From 2-01-FULL-41-14 sp046317875 (GTDB lineage: Bacteria; Pseudomonadota; Alphaproteobacteria; UBA7879; UBA5542), in assembly GCA_046317875.1 (NCBI GenBank), contig JBKCVN010000025.1:1-64000 (forward strand): a DNA stretch of 64,000 nt, in the 5' to 3' direction. Under the pieces are notes generated by a model, which was not told the DNA's origin, did not search any database, and was given only the letters and a program-made list of their open reading frames with translations. Position 1 is the stretch's first letter, and every line of letters starts with the position of its first letter. Shown one piece after another: positions 55,804 through 64,000 of the stretch. Made by a program: the position numbers and the translations under genes.

Positions 55804-56589
55804 TTAGCTTTTCAGTAATTCGCACCAAATAGGAGCATGGTCTGAGGGGCGTTCCTTGCCCCGAAGGTCTTTATCGATTCCCAAAGCCTTAAGAGAATCT
55901 TTGGCAGCTGAAGATATTAACAAATGGTCAATTCTTAACCCCCAATTTCGATGCCAAGATCCACTGCGATAATCCCACCACGTATACCAGTCTTTGTTAT
56001 TTGTTTCATGTTCGGGATACAGCACACGAACCGCATCGTAAAACCCCAGGTCTAATATTTTTTGAAAGCTTGCACGCTCGGGCTCACTGACAAGCACATC
56101 CCCAATCCACTTCTCAGGTTCGTAGACATCCGCATCGGTGGGGGCCACATTATAGTCCCCCCCCACAATTATTTTTTCCTTAAAACTAAGAAGTTGGGCT
56201 AAATGCTGTTGCAGATGATGGTAAAAGGAAAGTTTATAATTATATTTATCCGAGCCCACGGTACTTCCGTTCGGGGCATATACAGAGGCCACACGGATGC
56301 CGCCTGTAAAGGCTTCGATATAACGGGCCTGAGGATTCTGAAAATTCGGCAAGTTGTATTGAATATCTTCCAAGGGAAATTTTGAAAGAATTGCCACACC
56401 ATTAAATGTCTTTTGTCCATGAATAGCTAGGTTGTATCCTAAATCTTCCATGACATCGACCGGAAAGGTATCATTTGTGGATTTGGTTTCTTGTAAAAGA
56501 ATAATATCGGGCGATGTTTCTTTTGCCCAATCTATGAAGAGGGGGAGTCTAGCTTTAATCGAGTTTACATTCCAGCTTGCAATTTTCAT
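55804..56589 (-). CDS. xthA: Exodeoxyribonuclease III
   Basis: A 261-residue AP endonuclease/3'-exonuclease of base excision repair. It opens MKIASWNVNSIKARLPLFI; catalytic sites are ILLQETKS (metal Glu), GGDYNVAPTDADVY, WWDYRSGSWHRN and the closing LRIDHLLIS and RPSDHAPIW (Asp-His). ATG 56589 is chosen; it overlaps the end of the Fe-S carrier gene by 4 bp, so the two genes are coupled. Confidence 0.93.
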   Translation of the reverse strand: MKIASWNVNSIKARLPLFIDWAKETSPDIILLQETKSTNDTFPVDVMEDLGYNLAIHGQKTFNGVAILSKFPLEDIQYNLPNFQNPQARYIEAFTGGIRVASVYAPNGSTVGSDKYNYKLSFYHHLQQHLAQLLSFKEKIIVGGDYNVAPTDADVYEPEKWIGDVLVSEPERASFQKILDLGFYDAVRVLYPEHETNNKDWYTWWDYRSGSWHRNWGLRIDHLLISSAAKDSLKALGIDKDLRGKERPSDHAPIWCELLKS

Positions 56590-56909
56590 ACGGCGAACGA
56601 ACTTCCACATCCGCAAGATTTTGCGGCATTAGGGTTCACTATTTTGAAATAGGAGCCAATAAGTTCTTGCTCATACACAAGGGAAGCGTTTTCTAAAAAG
56701 GGATAGGAAACTGAATCAATTACAACTTTGGCTCCCTGATTTTCAATCACAATATCATCAGGTGTGATGTGGGTTTCTAGATCAAATTTATATTGTAAGC
56801 CCGAGCAACCGCCAGATAAGACAGAAATACGTAAAAATTGATGGGTACTTTCCTGAGTTAACAGAAGCTGACTTACGGCTGATTCAGAAAGAGTGAAAGA
56901 GGGTGTCAT
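56586..56909 (-). CDS. A-type iron-sulfur cluster carrier (ErpA/IscA family)
   Basis: A 107-residue A-type carrier that delivers Fe-S clusters to apoproteins. All three cluster Cys are present: SVLSGGCSGLQYKF and, at the end, SCGCGSSF. GARVVID-like GAKVVIDSVSYPFLENASLV lies between. Whether it is ErpA or IscA cannot be decided. It overlaps xthA by 4 bp, so it is probably its operon leader. Confidence 0.9.
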   Translation of the reverse strand: MTPSFTLSESAVSQLLLTQESTHQFLRISVLSGGCSGLQYKFDLETHITPDDIVIENQGAKVVIDSVSYPFLENASLVYEQELIGSYFKIVNPNAAKSCGCGSSFAV

Positions 56910-56983
56910 TGAAAATCCTTATACACAACACCTAAATAACTTTAAAACAAAAGTCAAATATTCAGAAATGTACGGGGATGTTC

Positions 56984-57013
56984 TTGACGGACGAATTCCG
57001 TTTCGCGCATTAT
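56984..57013 (+). promoter_or_regulatory. Candidate promoter of the SPOR-domain gene
   Basis: TTGACG (56984-56989), 18-bp spacer and CATTAT (57008-57013), followed by AGAAGGAGAG and ATG 57032. The transcript leader would be about 13 nt. Confidence 0.45.
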
Positions 57014-57031
57014 ACAGAAGGAGAGAATAAA

Positions 57032-57733
57032 ATGACTCATAACCCTTGGCATAATAGCGATTTCAGCCCCCCAGCAAAAACACGATGGTGGTCATCACGG
57101 CTGATGTTGATTTTATTGCTAGCCATTGTAGTTTTTGTGGGCTTAATTATTTTTTGGAATATGATTATTTCCCATACGGACGACCTGGAAGAGGGGAATA
57201 TTCCTGTGATTGCGGCTGAAACTTTAACCATTAAAGAACGTCCCCAGGCCCCCGTTATAGAAGAAGGGGATTCGGTGTATGGTCTTATTTCAAAAGAAAA
57301 ATCAAAATCTACCTCGCTTAAAACTGATGTGGAAGAGCCAGTGTACGAGTCTAGCTTTCAAACCGAAACAGAGCCTATGGAAGCCCCAACCCAAGTGCGC
57401 AATCCAAAAGCAGAAGTGATTGCTATTAATCAGCCTTCCTTGCCTGCATCCGCTTCTGTTGCACCCCTTAAAATTAAACCAGAAAAAATGGGCATTTTTG
57501 CTGTTCAAGTGGGTTCTTTTCCCTCGAAAGACGAAGCCCTGAAGGAAACCCAGCGGTTAAAAAAGAAGCATAAAACCCTGGCCCAACATATAATTAAACT
57601 TGTTCCCAAAGACATTGAAGGCAAAGGCACTTATTACCGTCTTTATGTAGGAGACTTTTCAAATAAAGAAGAAGCTTCTAAGGTTTGTAAAGAGCTTACT
57701 CAGCAGGGAACAGCTTGTATGATTGCAGGCTAG
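57032..57733 (+). CDS. SPOR-domain membrane protein
   Basis: A 233-residue bitopic protein. ATG 57032 (MTHNPWHNS) follows a strong AAGGAGAG site; the in-frame extension to 56978 covers the promoter and is rejected. A membrane helix (about 25-46, LMLILLLAIVVFVGLIIFW) is followed by a Glu/Pro/Ser-rich linker. The C-terminal SPOR domain (about 155-230) reads IFAVQVGSFPSKDEALKETQ, then YYRLYVGDFSNKEEASKVCK. SPOR domains bind denuded septal peptidoglycan, so it is probably a cell-division protein like FtsN. Confidence 0.85.
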   Translation: MTHNPWHNSDFSPPAKTRWWSSRLMLILLLAIVVFVGLIIFWNMIISHTDDLEEGNIPVIAAETLTIKERPQAPVIEEGDSVYGLISKEKSKSTSLKTDVEEPVYESSFQTETEPMEAPTQVRNPKAEVIAINQPSLPASASVAPLKIKPEKMGIFAVQVGSFPSKDEALKETQRLKKKHKTLAQHIIKLVPKDIEGKGTYYRLYVGDFSNKEEASKVCKELTQQGTACMIAG

Positions 57734-57840
57734 TTTTTAATTGAATTTTTTGTAGACTTTGTTTTATATTACAAAGACAAACCTTGTGTCACGCTAATTG
57801 GTGTCTTCGGTAATCTAACCAATAATATGAGGGAGAAAGA

Positions 57841-58836
57841 ATGCTTTTTCTTTTCCTGTTAAAAAATAATATCCCTATTTTTGCGGCAGTCCTGTTCGGG
57901 TACTTTTGTTCCTATTTCCATATTTTGGGAAAACGGGCCACATCGGTTTTAACAGACTTTGTATTTTTCGTGGCACTGCCTTGCATGGTGCTGTATCAGT
58001 TTTCCAGGCATTCTATCGATAAAATTTTCAATGGGTCCTATATGACGGTTATTGCCATTGCCAGCCTAATCTTGGCGGCCATAGGCGCTTTTTTTGGAAG
58101 AAAAATATTTAAGCAAAAGCTATCTGAGACAGCCTTGACCCTTATGTCAACGGGTCAGGTTAATACCGCTTATTTGGCTATTCCTATTTTCTTGTTGTTC
58201 TTCAAAACTGTGGCCCCCGTCGTGATGGTCAGTGTTTTTCAGCAATTGGTGATTTCATCGTTGGTATTGGGCTTAATCGAGTTTGATCTTTACAAGTCTT
58301 CTAAAAAGCAAGGATTTACCCGATTAGTATTTTTGAAGGAACTGCCTAAAGCATTGATGAAAACCCCCATCATTCCTGCCTCGTTGGTGGGCCTGGTTTT
58401 CTCGTACTGTCACTGGTCCTTTCCGTCCCCCGTTTCCTATTTCTTTGATTTGATGGGAACGTCCGCGGCTCCGCTTTCTTTGTTTGTGTTGGGTCTTTCT
58501 TTGCAACAGGATAAAATTACTTTCCGGGATGGCAATTTCCGTCAGCAAATTTTTACCCTGTTGTTCTTAAAAAACATTTTTCACCCTTTGTTGGCGTTCT
58601 GCCTTGGTAAATTTGTTTTCAACCTTAGCCCTTTTTGGTTGGTGGCGGCGTCTTTGATGGCGGCCATGCCAACGGCCCGGAACTGTGCCTTGTTTGCCCA
58701 ACGATATGGATTGGATGTTCAGCGCTCGAATACATTGATTGTCTTATCAACTTTGCTTTCATTTGTGATTATTAATTTGATTTTATATGTTTTGGGCGAT
58801 TTGTCAGTGTTTACGGCTAAAACCAGCTTGATCTAA
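57841..58836 (+). CDS. AEC family transporter (auxin efflux carrier-like)
   Basis: A 331-residue membrane protein with about ten hydrophobic helices in two inverted halves, of the AEC family. LFGYFCSYFHILGKRATSVL, LTLMSTGQVNTAYLAIPI and MAAMPTARNCALFAQRYGLD are the conserved segments. Family members export small organic anions such as malonate or aromatic acids. The substrate is unknown. ATG 57841 follows GAGGGAGAAAG. Its 3' end overlaps the convergent ABC1 kinase gene by 33 bp. Confidence 0.87.
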   Translation: MLFLFLLKNNIPIFAAVLFGYFCSYFHILGKRATSVLTDFVFFVALPCMVLYQFSRHSIDKIFNGSYMTVIAIASLILAAIGAFFGRKIFKQKLSETALTLMSTGQVNTAYLAIPIFLLFFKTVAPVVMVSVFQQLVISSLVLGLIEFDLYKSSKKQGFTRLVFLKELPKALMKTPIIPASLVGLVFSYCHWSFPSPVSYFFDLMGTSAAPLSLFVLGLSLQQDKITFRDGNFRQQIFTLLFLKNIFHPLLAFCLGKFVFNLSPFWLVAASLMAAMPTARNCALFAQRYGLDVQRSNTLIVLSTLLSFVIINLILYVLGDLSVFTAKTSLI

Positions 58837-60069
58837 AAGGGTCTCGAATAGTCGGTGCCAGTTTAGCTGGGCCCCCAGCTTTATAAAAGCACTGCCCATA
58901 CCTACTGCCACGCGGTGCATTAACACAAACTCTCGGGGAATTTCTAGGGCACCTTGTTGTTTAAAAGAAGTTAAGACCTCCCGGCCCATTTGTTTGATAT
59001 CCTCAGTGTTATAACGATCAGCAAGAGAAATACTTTTATCTTCCAATAAAGGACCATAGAACAGACCGGCCCAAGAAGTTAGGGAATCGATGGTTTTTAA
59101 ATTTAAATTTTTAAATCCCCATCCTTCATAGGCACAAACCAAAAGGTCTTTATTATTGTTTTGGAGGCCGTTATAAAGAGTATAAACCGCCTTAATAAAT
59201 GAGGGGGGAAATTCTCGGACACATCCAAAATCCAGCAGAGACACATGGCCTTCTTTAGAAAATAAATAATTACCCGCATGGGGGTCTCCATGAAGATACC
59301 CGTGTCTATAAAAGGGATGGTACCAAGCAAAAAATAAATTATGGGCGGCTGTATTTTTGATCGATTGTGACATTGTGCATATCCCATCTAAAGAATCACC
59401 CTTTAAATAGGACATGGTAAGTAGTCTATCGGTTGAGAGGGGAGAGATCACCCTTGGGACAATGACCGTATCAAACGAGCTAAAAATATTTTGAAAGATT
59501 TGAATATGTTTGGCTTCTTCGTGATAAGAAATTTCCTTATAAAGATGGGATTTAATTTCTTCCAAGAATTGATCCAGATCCAGTCCATGGGGTCTGGTTT
59601 CATACAAAGATTTGAGTATATTAAACTGTTTTAGGTCAGCCTCGATTATACCCGCCATATTGGGATACTGTAGCTTACAAGCCAGGAGCTGTTGGTCTAG
59701 GCTGATCGCCCGATGAACTTGACCGATAGACGCGGCGGCAAAAGGGTGGTAATCAAAGTGTGAAAAGCAGTCTTCCCAATAAGGGCCCAATTCTCCTTTC
59801 ATACGCCTTTTTACGAACAAAGGGCCCATGGGGGGTGCTTGGGCATTCAAAGACAAAAGAGCTTGTTCGTATACGGGGGGTATTAGGCCCGGAACCATGG
59901 CTAGTAATTGTCCAATTTTCATCAGAGGGCCTTTTAGTTGGCCCAAACGATGGGAAAGGTCCTGTGCGGATATATCATTGGACAGTAAATATTTGGTGGC
60001 CAGAGACACTAAGGTCGTGGAACTGTGAGAGTATCTCTTAACCCGTTCAAGGGGTGTATTTTTATCCAT
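58804..60069 (-). CDS. ABC1/UbiB (AarF) family atypical kinase
   Basis: A 421-residue protein of the COQ8/UbiB family, which supports ubiquinone biosynthesis or lipid homeostasis. The KxGQ motif lies in GPLMKIGQLLAMVP (about 46-59), the Ala-rich nucleotide loop in AAASIGQVHRA, the catalytic loop is HGDPHAGNYLF and the metal-binding motif LLDFGCVREF. All marks are intact. It lacks the C-terminal membrane helices of UbiB. Its start shares one base with the pepF stop, so it is in an operon with that peptidase. Confidence 0.87.
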   Translation of the reverse strand: MDKNTPLERVKRYSHSSTTLVSLATKYLLSNDISAQDLSHRLGQLKGPLMKIGQLLAMVPGLIPPVYEQALLSLNAQAPPMGPLFVKRRMKGELGPYWEDCFSHFDYHPFAAASIGQVHRAISLDQQLLACKLQYPNMAGIIEADLKQFNILKSLYETRPHGLDLDQFLEEIKSHLYKEISYHEEAKHIQIFQNIFSSFDTVIVPRVISPLSTDRLLTMSYLKGDSLDGICTMSQSIKNTAAHNLFFAWYHPFYRHGYLHGDPHAGNYLFSKEGHVSLLDFGCVREFPPSFIKAVYTLYNGLQNNNKDLLVCAYEGWGFKNLNLKTIDSLTSWAGLFYGPLLEDKSISLADRYNTEDIKQMGREVLTSFKQQGALEIPREFVLMHRVAVGMGSAFIKLGAQLNWHRLFETLLDQAGFSRKH

Positions 60070-61850
60070 TAGGATAAGTCTTCAAGCTCGTCAATCCACT
60101 CAGATACCAAATCTAAACCTTGGTGCCAAAAATGGGGATCTTTGGCATTCAAACTAAAGGGGCTTAACAACTCGGTATGGTGCAATGTTCCCCCTGCTTC
60201 CAGCATGGAAAAATACTTTTCTTGGAAAGCTGGTAATTTATTTTGATAGGTTGCGTATAACGAGTTCACCAAACAATTCCCAAAAGCATAAGCATATACA
60301 TAAAAGGGCACATGGAAGAAATGGGAGATGTACGTCCAATAATAGGCATAATTATCCTTGAGAACAACAGATGGACCCAGGCTTTCTTGTTGTGTTTTTA
60401 ACCATAGATCATTGATCTCTTCTGTAGAGAGCTCTTTGGATTTTCGAATATCATGGAATTCATGTTCAAATTGAGAAAAAGAAATTTGACGCACAATGCT
60501 GTTGAGCATGTCGCCTACTTTGCCCGCCAAAAGAATTTTCTTTTCTTCCTTGGATTTGGCTTGATTTAAAAGTATTTGAAAGGTGAGCATTTCACCGAAA
60601 ATGCTGGCTGTTTCCGCCAAAGTCAGGGGGGTATCTGCCATTAAATAGCCCTGTTTCGCAGACAGAACTTGATGAATGCCATGTCCTAGCTCGTGGGCCA
60701 AGGTCATCACATCCCATATTTTCCCCTGATAGTTCTGAAGGATATAGGGGTGGGCCGAGGGAACAGTGGGATGAGAAAAGGCCCCATTATCTTTGCCGGG
60801 GCGGACTTCTGCATCGATCCAGTTTTTATCAAAAAACTCTTTTCCAATGGCCGCCATTTTTGGACAGAATTGGTGATAGGCCGCGAGTACGATTTCTTGG
60901 GCCTCGTCCCACGAATATTTCTTTTGAGTGTCTTGGGGAAGGGGGGCATTCCGATCCCAATAATTTAATTTATCTTTGCCCAACCATTTGGCTTTTAATT
61001 TGTAATATCTATGGCTTAAGGATGGATATTTACTTTGCACGCTTTGTAAAAGTGTTTTCACCACTTCGTCTTCCACATTGTTGGCTAAATTGCGGGAAGA
61101 AACGGGTCGCGCATACTGGCGCCACTTGTCTTCAATTTGTTTTTCTTTGGCAAGAGTATTTAAAATTAAGGTAAACAAGGGGGCGCTTTTCTTAAGTCTA
61201 GCCCCAAAAGCCTCGGCGGATCGTTGGCGTTCCTCTTCGTTGGCTGAGGTAAAGAAATTCATGATCTGGGCAATGGAAAGATCTTTGCCTTCATACTGAA
61301 AAGTCATGGTGGCAAATGTTTCATCATATAGACGTACCCAATTCCTGGAAGCGGGTAAACTAAGTTCATGGAAAACATGTTCCAGATCTTTATTCAGTTG
61401 GTGTTTTTTAAAGATACGGACATTCTCAATCCATGGCTTATAACGGGACAGAAGGGGCGATTCACTGTAATAAGATTTAAGGGTAGAGTCGGCGATTTGA
61501 TTGAATTCCAGGGTGTAGAAAATCAAAGGTGTGGAAAGGTCCGTAATCTTTTCCTGGATATTCTGATAAAAAGAGGCCTTTTCTTTATGGGTCATATCTT
61601 GGGCAAAAATTAAGGACGCAAAACTGGACAGCCGGCCCATTCTTTCAGATAACGATTCATAGTCTTGGATAGAAAGGGCCAGTGCCTGGGAATCCAAGGT
61701 GGTCACTTTGCTTTCATATTTTTCTACAAAGGTATCAATGCTGGCTTTAAGAGCCGCTAGGTCTTTCTCAATGGCGGGATCCTTTACCCCTTTGTATAAA
61801 TCGTCCAGATTCCATGTGGGTGCTTTTACCTTTAACTTGCCTTTTTCCAT
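60069..61850 (-). CDS. pepF: Oligoendopeptidase F (M3 metallopeptidase)
   Basis: A 593-residue zinc peptidase which cleaves small peptides in the cytoplasm. The zinc motif is MTLAHELGHGIHQVL (HExxH), with the third ligand Glu in LAETASIFGEM. N-terminal helices (WNLDDLYKGVKDPAIEKDLA) are typical for PepF. Normal length. It starts at 61850, only 16 bp from the divergent tadA start, so each promoter must lie inside or next to the other gene. Confidence 0.94.
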   Translation of the reverse strand: MEKGKLKVKAPTWNLDDLYKGVKDPAIEKDLAALKASIDTFVEKYESKVTTLDSQALALSIQDYESLSERMGRLSSFASLIFAQDMTHKEKASFYQNIQEKITDLSTPLIFYTLEFNQIADSTLKSYYSESPLLSRYKPWIENVRIFKKHQLNKDLEHVFHELSLPASRNWVRLYDETFATMTFQYEGKDLSIAQIMNFFTSANEEERQRSAEAFGARLKKSAPLFTLILNTLAKEKQIEDKWRQYARPVSSRNLANNVEDEVVKTLLQSVQSKYPSLSHRYYKLKAKWLGKDKLNYWDRNAPLPQDTQKKYSWDEAQEIVLAAYHQFCPKMAAIGKEFFDKNWIDAEVRPGKDNGAFSHPTVPSAHPYILQNYQGKIWDVMTLAHELGHGIHQVLSAKQGYLMADTPLTLAETASIFGEMLTFQILLNQAKSKEEKKILLAGKVGDMLNSIVRQISFSQFEHEFHDIRKSKELSTEEINDLWLKTQQESLGPSVVLKDNYAYYWTYISHFFHVPFYVYAYAFGNCLVNSLYATYQNKLPAFQEKYFSMLEAGGTLHHTELLSPFSLNAKDPHFWHQGLDLVSEWIDELEDLS

Positions 61851-61866
61851 GATTCCACCTAGCTTT

Positions 61867-62340
61867 ATGAATATGACTCAGAATACCTATATGATGCAGG
61901 CTTTACAAGAAGCAAAATCGGCCGCAGCCAGGGGAGAAGTGCCCGTGGGTGCCCTTATTGTATATAAGGACGAAATAATCTCGATGCAGTCCAACCGGGT
62001 GATTGAACTGAAAGATCCAACGGCCCATGCCGAGCTTTTAGCCATCCGTGAGGCCTGTGAAAAAATGGGATATGAGCGTTTAATCGATTGCGATATATAT
62101 GTTACGTTGGAACCTTGCCCCATGTGTGCCACAGCCATTTCGTTTGGCCGGATTAAGACCGTTTATTATGGAACACCCGATCCCAAAGGGGGAGGCATTC
62201 ATCATGGGCCCCAAGTTTATAGCCATACAACGTGCCATCATCGGCCCCAGGTTGTACCAGGGATTCTGCAGCCTGGCTGTAGTGATATTTTAACTTCTTT
62301 TTTTAAAAGCCTTCGGCAAGGCAAGAAAGATAAGTTTTAA
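61867..62340 (+). CDS. tadA: tRNA-specific adenosine deaminase
   Basis: A 157-residue deaminase that turns A34 into inosine in tRNA-Arg(ACG). Zinc ligands are in PTAHAELLAIREAC and VTLEPCPMCATAI; the Glu of HAE is the proton shuttle. ATG 61867 is used; a second ATG at 61873 is possible. A frame extending back to 61699 runs over pepF and is rejected. The stop is directly followed by the truA start, so the genes form a small tRNA-modification operon. Confidence 0.93.
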   Translation: MNMTQNTYMMQALQEAKSAAARGEVPVGALIVYKDEIISMQSNRVIELKDPTAHAELLAIREACEKMGYERLIDCDIYVTLEPCPMCATAISFGRIKTVYYGTPDPKGGGIHHGPQVYSHTTCHHRPQVVPGILQPGCSDILTSFFKSLRQGKKDKF

Positions 62341-63087
62341 ATGATGCACCGTATTAAATTAGTGATCGAATATGATGGAACCCACTATGCGGGGTGGCAA
62401 CGACAAGAGAATGTTCCCACCATTCAAGAGGAAATAGAAAAGGCGATCGTGAAGTTTTCGGGATTATCATCGGTGGTCCTTCATGTGGCAGGCCGTACCG
62501 ATGCGGGGGTTCATGCCTTGGGCCAAGTGGCCCATGTGGATGTACCAGTTCGATTTGGTGCAGAAACTGTGATGCGGGCGATTAACCATTATTTAGAAGA
62601 TCAGCCTATTGCTGTTGTGAATGCGACCGGTGTGGATTCTGAGTTTCATGCGCGATTCTCGGCCATAAAAAGAAGATATCTTTATCGTATCCTGAATCGT
62701 CGACCCAAATCCACCCTGGATCAGTATCGGGTATGGCACGTGCCAGTGGATTTGAATGTTTCTAGAATGAAGAGTGCCGCACAGTTTTTCCTGGGGCAAC
62801 ATGATTTCACTTCTTTTCGAACTGTGCACTGCCAAGGCAAAAGCCCCATTAAAACCCTGGACTCATTTAATATCATCCCAAAAGGGAACGAAATAGAATG
62901 TTGGATTGAAGCGCCATCTTTTTTGCACCACCAAGTACGCAACATGGTAGGGACTTTGGTAGAAATTGGAAAGGGCCGATGGGAGGCACAAGACATCAAA
63001 CGTATTCTAGAGGCTAAGGATAGGTCGGCAGCGGGACCCACTGCCCCCCCTTATGGGCTGTATTTTATTTCTGTAACGTATAAGTAA
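62341..63087 (+). CDS. truA: tRNA pseudouridine(38-40) synthase
   Basis: A 248-residue TruA which makes pseudouridine at 38-40 in the anticodon arm. The catalytic Asp is in VAGRTDAGVHALGQVAHVDV; YDGTHYAGWQRQ, FHARFSAIKRRYLYRI and HHQVRNMVGTLVEIGKGRW are the other family motifs. It begins immediately after the tadA stop. The last gene before a strong hairpin terminator. Confidence 0.95.
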   Translation: MMHRIKLVIEYDGTHYAGWQRQENVPTIQEEIEKAIVKFSGLSSVVLHVAGRTDAGVHALGQVAHVDVPVRFGAETVMRAINHYLEDQPIAVVNATGVDSEFHARFSAIKRRYLYRILNRRPKSTLDQYRVWHVPVDLNVSRMKSAAQFFLGQHDFTSFRTVHCQGKSPIKTLDSFNIIPKGNEIECWIEAPSFLHHQVRNMVGTLVEIGKGRWEAQDIKRILEAKDRSAAGPTAPPYGLYFISVTYK

Positions 63088-63091
63088 TAAA

Positions 63092-63119
63092 AAAACCCGG
63101 GATTTATTCCCGGGTTTTT
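63092..63119. terminator. Bidirectional terminator between truA and the ATP/ADP translocase
   Basis: A perfect palindrome AAAACCCGGGA-TTTA-... closing in TCCCGGGTTTT, with A tracts on the left and T tracts on the right. It lies between the convergent stops at 63087 and 63141 and can end both transcripts. Confidence 0.85.
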
Positions 63120-63140
63120 CTTTTAAAGATAATCCTAGAA

Positions 63141-64000
63141 TTACTTCTTTTCTTGAGTCAAAGCTGTGAATTTCTTGCTGAGACCAAAAACAGATAGAAT
63201 CCAGAAGAACACAACGATTACCAAGATAGGCGCAATGATGTGTACAAGTTGGTACAAGGCACTTCCAGCAAAAGCTGTAAGCAAGCCCATTTGTACATAA
63301 GCACCACCTGATTTACCGCCACGTCCACCAATCACGTCTACAGCTGCTTTACCCGTTGTTTTCAATTCTGGGTCAAGAGGAATATAGGCCATTTCCTTGG
63401 TTGGATCGAACAAAGAGTACTTTACAGCTTTTCCGAAGGCGTTGACACCAAGCCCTAAGAATACTGCAAACACAATTAATTCTTTGTTCATGGCGCCTTG
63501 AGCAATAGCTTCGGCAATCTTCATGCCTTCTGGTGTCATGGTGTTGTTATAGAAAATCACACCGAAGAAAATTAAAATACCGATCAAAAGAACAACAGGA
63601 GTGATCAACGCCGCAGTTCTCCAAGAGAAACGACGAAGAATGTTGCTTCCCACAAGCATCAAGGTAATAGCGATAATACCTGTAACCGTAGAAAGACCAC
63701 CCATCACTGCGTTGTAATCGTTTTCAGTTGGGAAGGCGATCTTAATTTGACCTTTCCATACGCCTTCGAAGATGTTGATGGATACGCCGTATGCCAAAAC
63801 AAGAACGGCAATAAGACCAAGATAAGGAGACTGAGCAATCACTTTGAAGCTTTCCATCAAAGATAGTTTAGCTTTTTTCTTTTTACCTTCGCCCATAGCT
63901 TCAGGATCATAATGCTTCTTGTCTGTTAAAACAGCACGGTTCATCCAGTAGAATGTGGCCAAGAACACAAACCCTAGAACAAGTACCAATCCCATCAAGT
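63141..64000 (-). CDS. tlc: ATP/ADP translocase (rickettsial/plastid NTT family), C-terminal part
   Basis: The last about 286 residues of a nucleotide transporter; the rest lies beyond the right edge. Features are KLSLMESFKVIAQSPYLGLIAVLVLAYG split over a loop and helix, EGVWKGQIKIAFPTENDYN, KAVKYSLFDPTKEMAYIPLD (a family signature), KTTGKAAVDVIGGRGGKSGG, and the last membrane helices. Such proteins swap bacterial ADP for host ATP, or import nucleotides, in Rickettsiales, Chlamydiae and Holosporales. This gene is the strongest sign of an intracellular life. Whether it moves ATP/ADP or other nucleotides cannot be told. Confidence 0.93.
   Translation of the reverse strand, partial: LMGLVLVLGFVFLATFYWMNRAVLTDKKHYDPEAMGEGKKKKAKLSLMESFKVIAQSPYLGLIAVLVLAYGVSINIFEGVWKGQIKIAFPTENDYNAVMGGLSTVTGIIAITLMLVGSNILRRFSWRTAALITPVVLLIGILIFFGVIFYNNTMTPEGMKIAEAIAQGAMNKELIVFAVFLGLGVNAFGKAVKYSLFDPTKEMAYIPLDPELKTTGKAAVDVIGGRGGKSGGAYVQMGLLTAFAGSALYQLVHIIAPILVIVVFFWILSVFGLSKKFTALTQEKK

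Noticed and set aside
61699..61866. 56-codon upstream extension of tadA
   Set aside because: It lies antisense over the start of pepF and is absent from the deaminase family.

Overview
The window looks like the chromosome of an obligately intracellular alphaproteobacterium of the Holosporales or Rickettsiales kind. Evidence is a plastid/rickettsial-type ATP/ADP translocase running off the right edge, a TrcR (DUF1013) regulator, an alphaproteobacterial hemY plus Mic60-like pair, the conserved cpoB-tilS-ftsH-glmM block, a 23S-5S operon unlinked from 16S, low to moderate G+C, and several decaying genes. No 16S rRNA gene is present. The genus cannot be named from the sequence alone.

Layout. 1-1.2 kb holds remnants of a GNAT acetyltransferase and an aminoglycoside-phosphotransferase-like kinase. 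1.3-3.6 kb holds two unknown genes, trhO and a small secreted protein. 3.6-5.7 kb is the LPS block kdsD-lptC-lptA. 5.7-12.7 kb has a phosphatase-fold protein, bcp, a large AsmA-like protein, rlmB and pyk. 12.9-13.2 kb is a tRNA-Ala(GGC)/Ile(GAT)/Ala(TGC) cluster. 13.7-16.8 kb has a membrane-anchored GT10 fucosyltransferase-like enzyme and an exported protein with a calmodulin-type IQ motif and RS/SPSP motifs. 16.9-17.6 kb is a broken FAD-linked oxidase. 17.9-21.1 kb is the 23S-5S operon with its own promoter and a 5S-embracing terminator stem. 21.6-22.7 kb is a frameshifted IS30-type element, followed by a probably 5'-truncated methyltransferase.

23.4-29.9 kb is the most unusual part: an outer-membrane barrel gene followed by four same-strand genes for secreted, glycine/threonine-rich paralogues built of about 18-residue repeats and a duplicated larger module. 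Three have a terminator hairpin just downstream. Two share an identical 52-bp leader and signal-peptide start.

30-35.4 kb is pheS-pheT-lepA, with pheS and the 5' part of pheT clearly richer in G+C than their surroundings. 35.6-38.3 kb holds hemY, a Mic60-like gene and greA. 38.5-43.7 kb has a Bax-inhibitor-1 gene and a type II secretion/type IV pilus-like cluster whose ATPase gene is frameshifted inside Walker A. 43.7-45.7 kb has trcR with a histone-like basic tail, rpmE, chaB and ogt. 45.7-51.1 kb is glmM-ftsH-tilS-cpoB. The rest is valS, a small Thr/Glu-rich lipoprotein missed by ordinary ORF calling, murJ, xthA, an A-type Fe-S carrier, a SPOR protein, an AEC transporter, an ABC1 kinase, pepF, tadA, truA and the ATP/ADP translocase.

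Together this is a housekeeping core (envelope assembly, translation, tRNA modification) interspersed with lineage-specific exported proteins, an energy-parasitism transporter and eroding accessory genes, as expected of a host-dependent bacterium.
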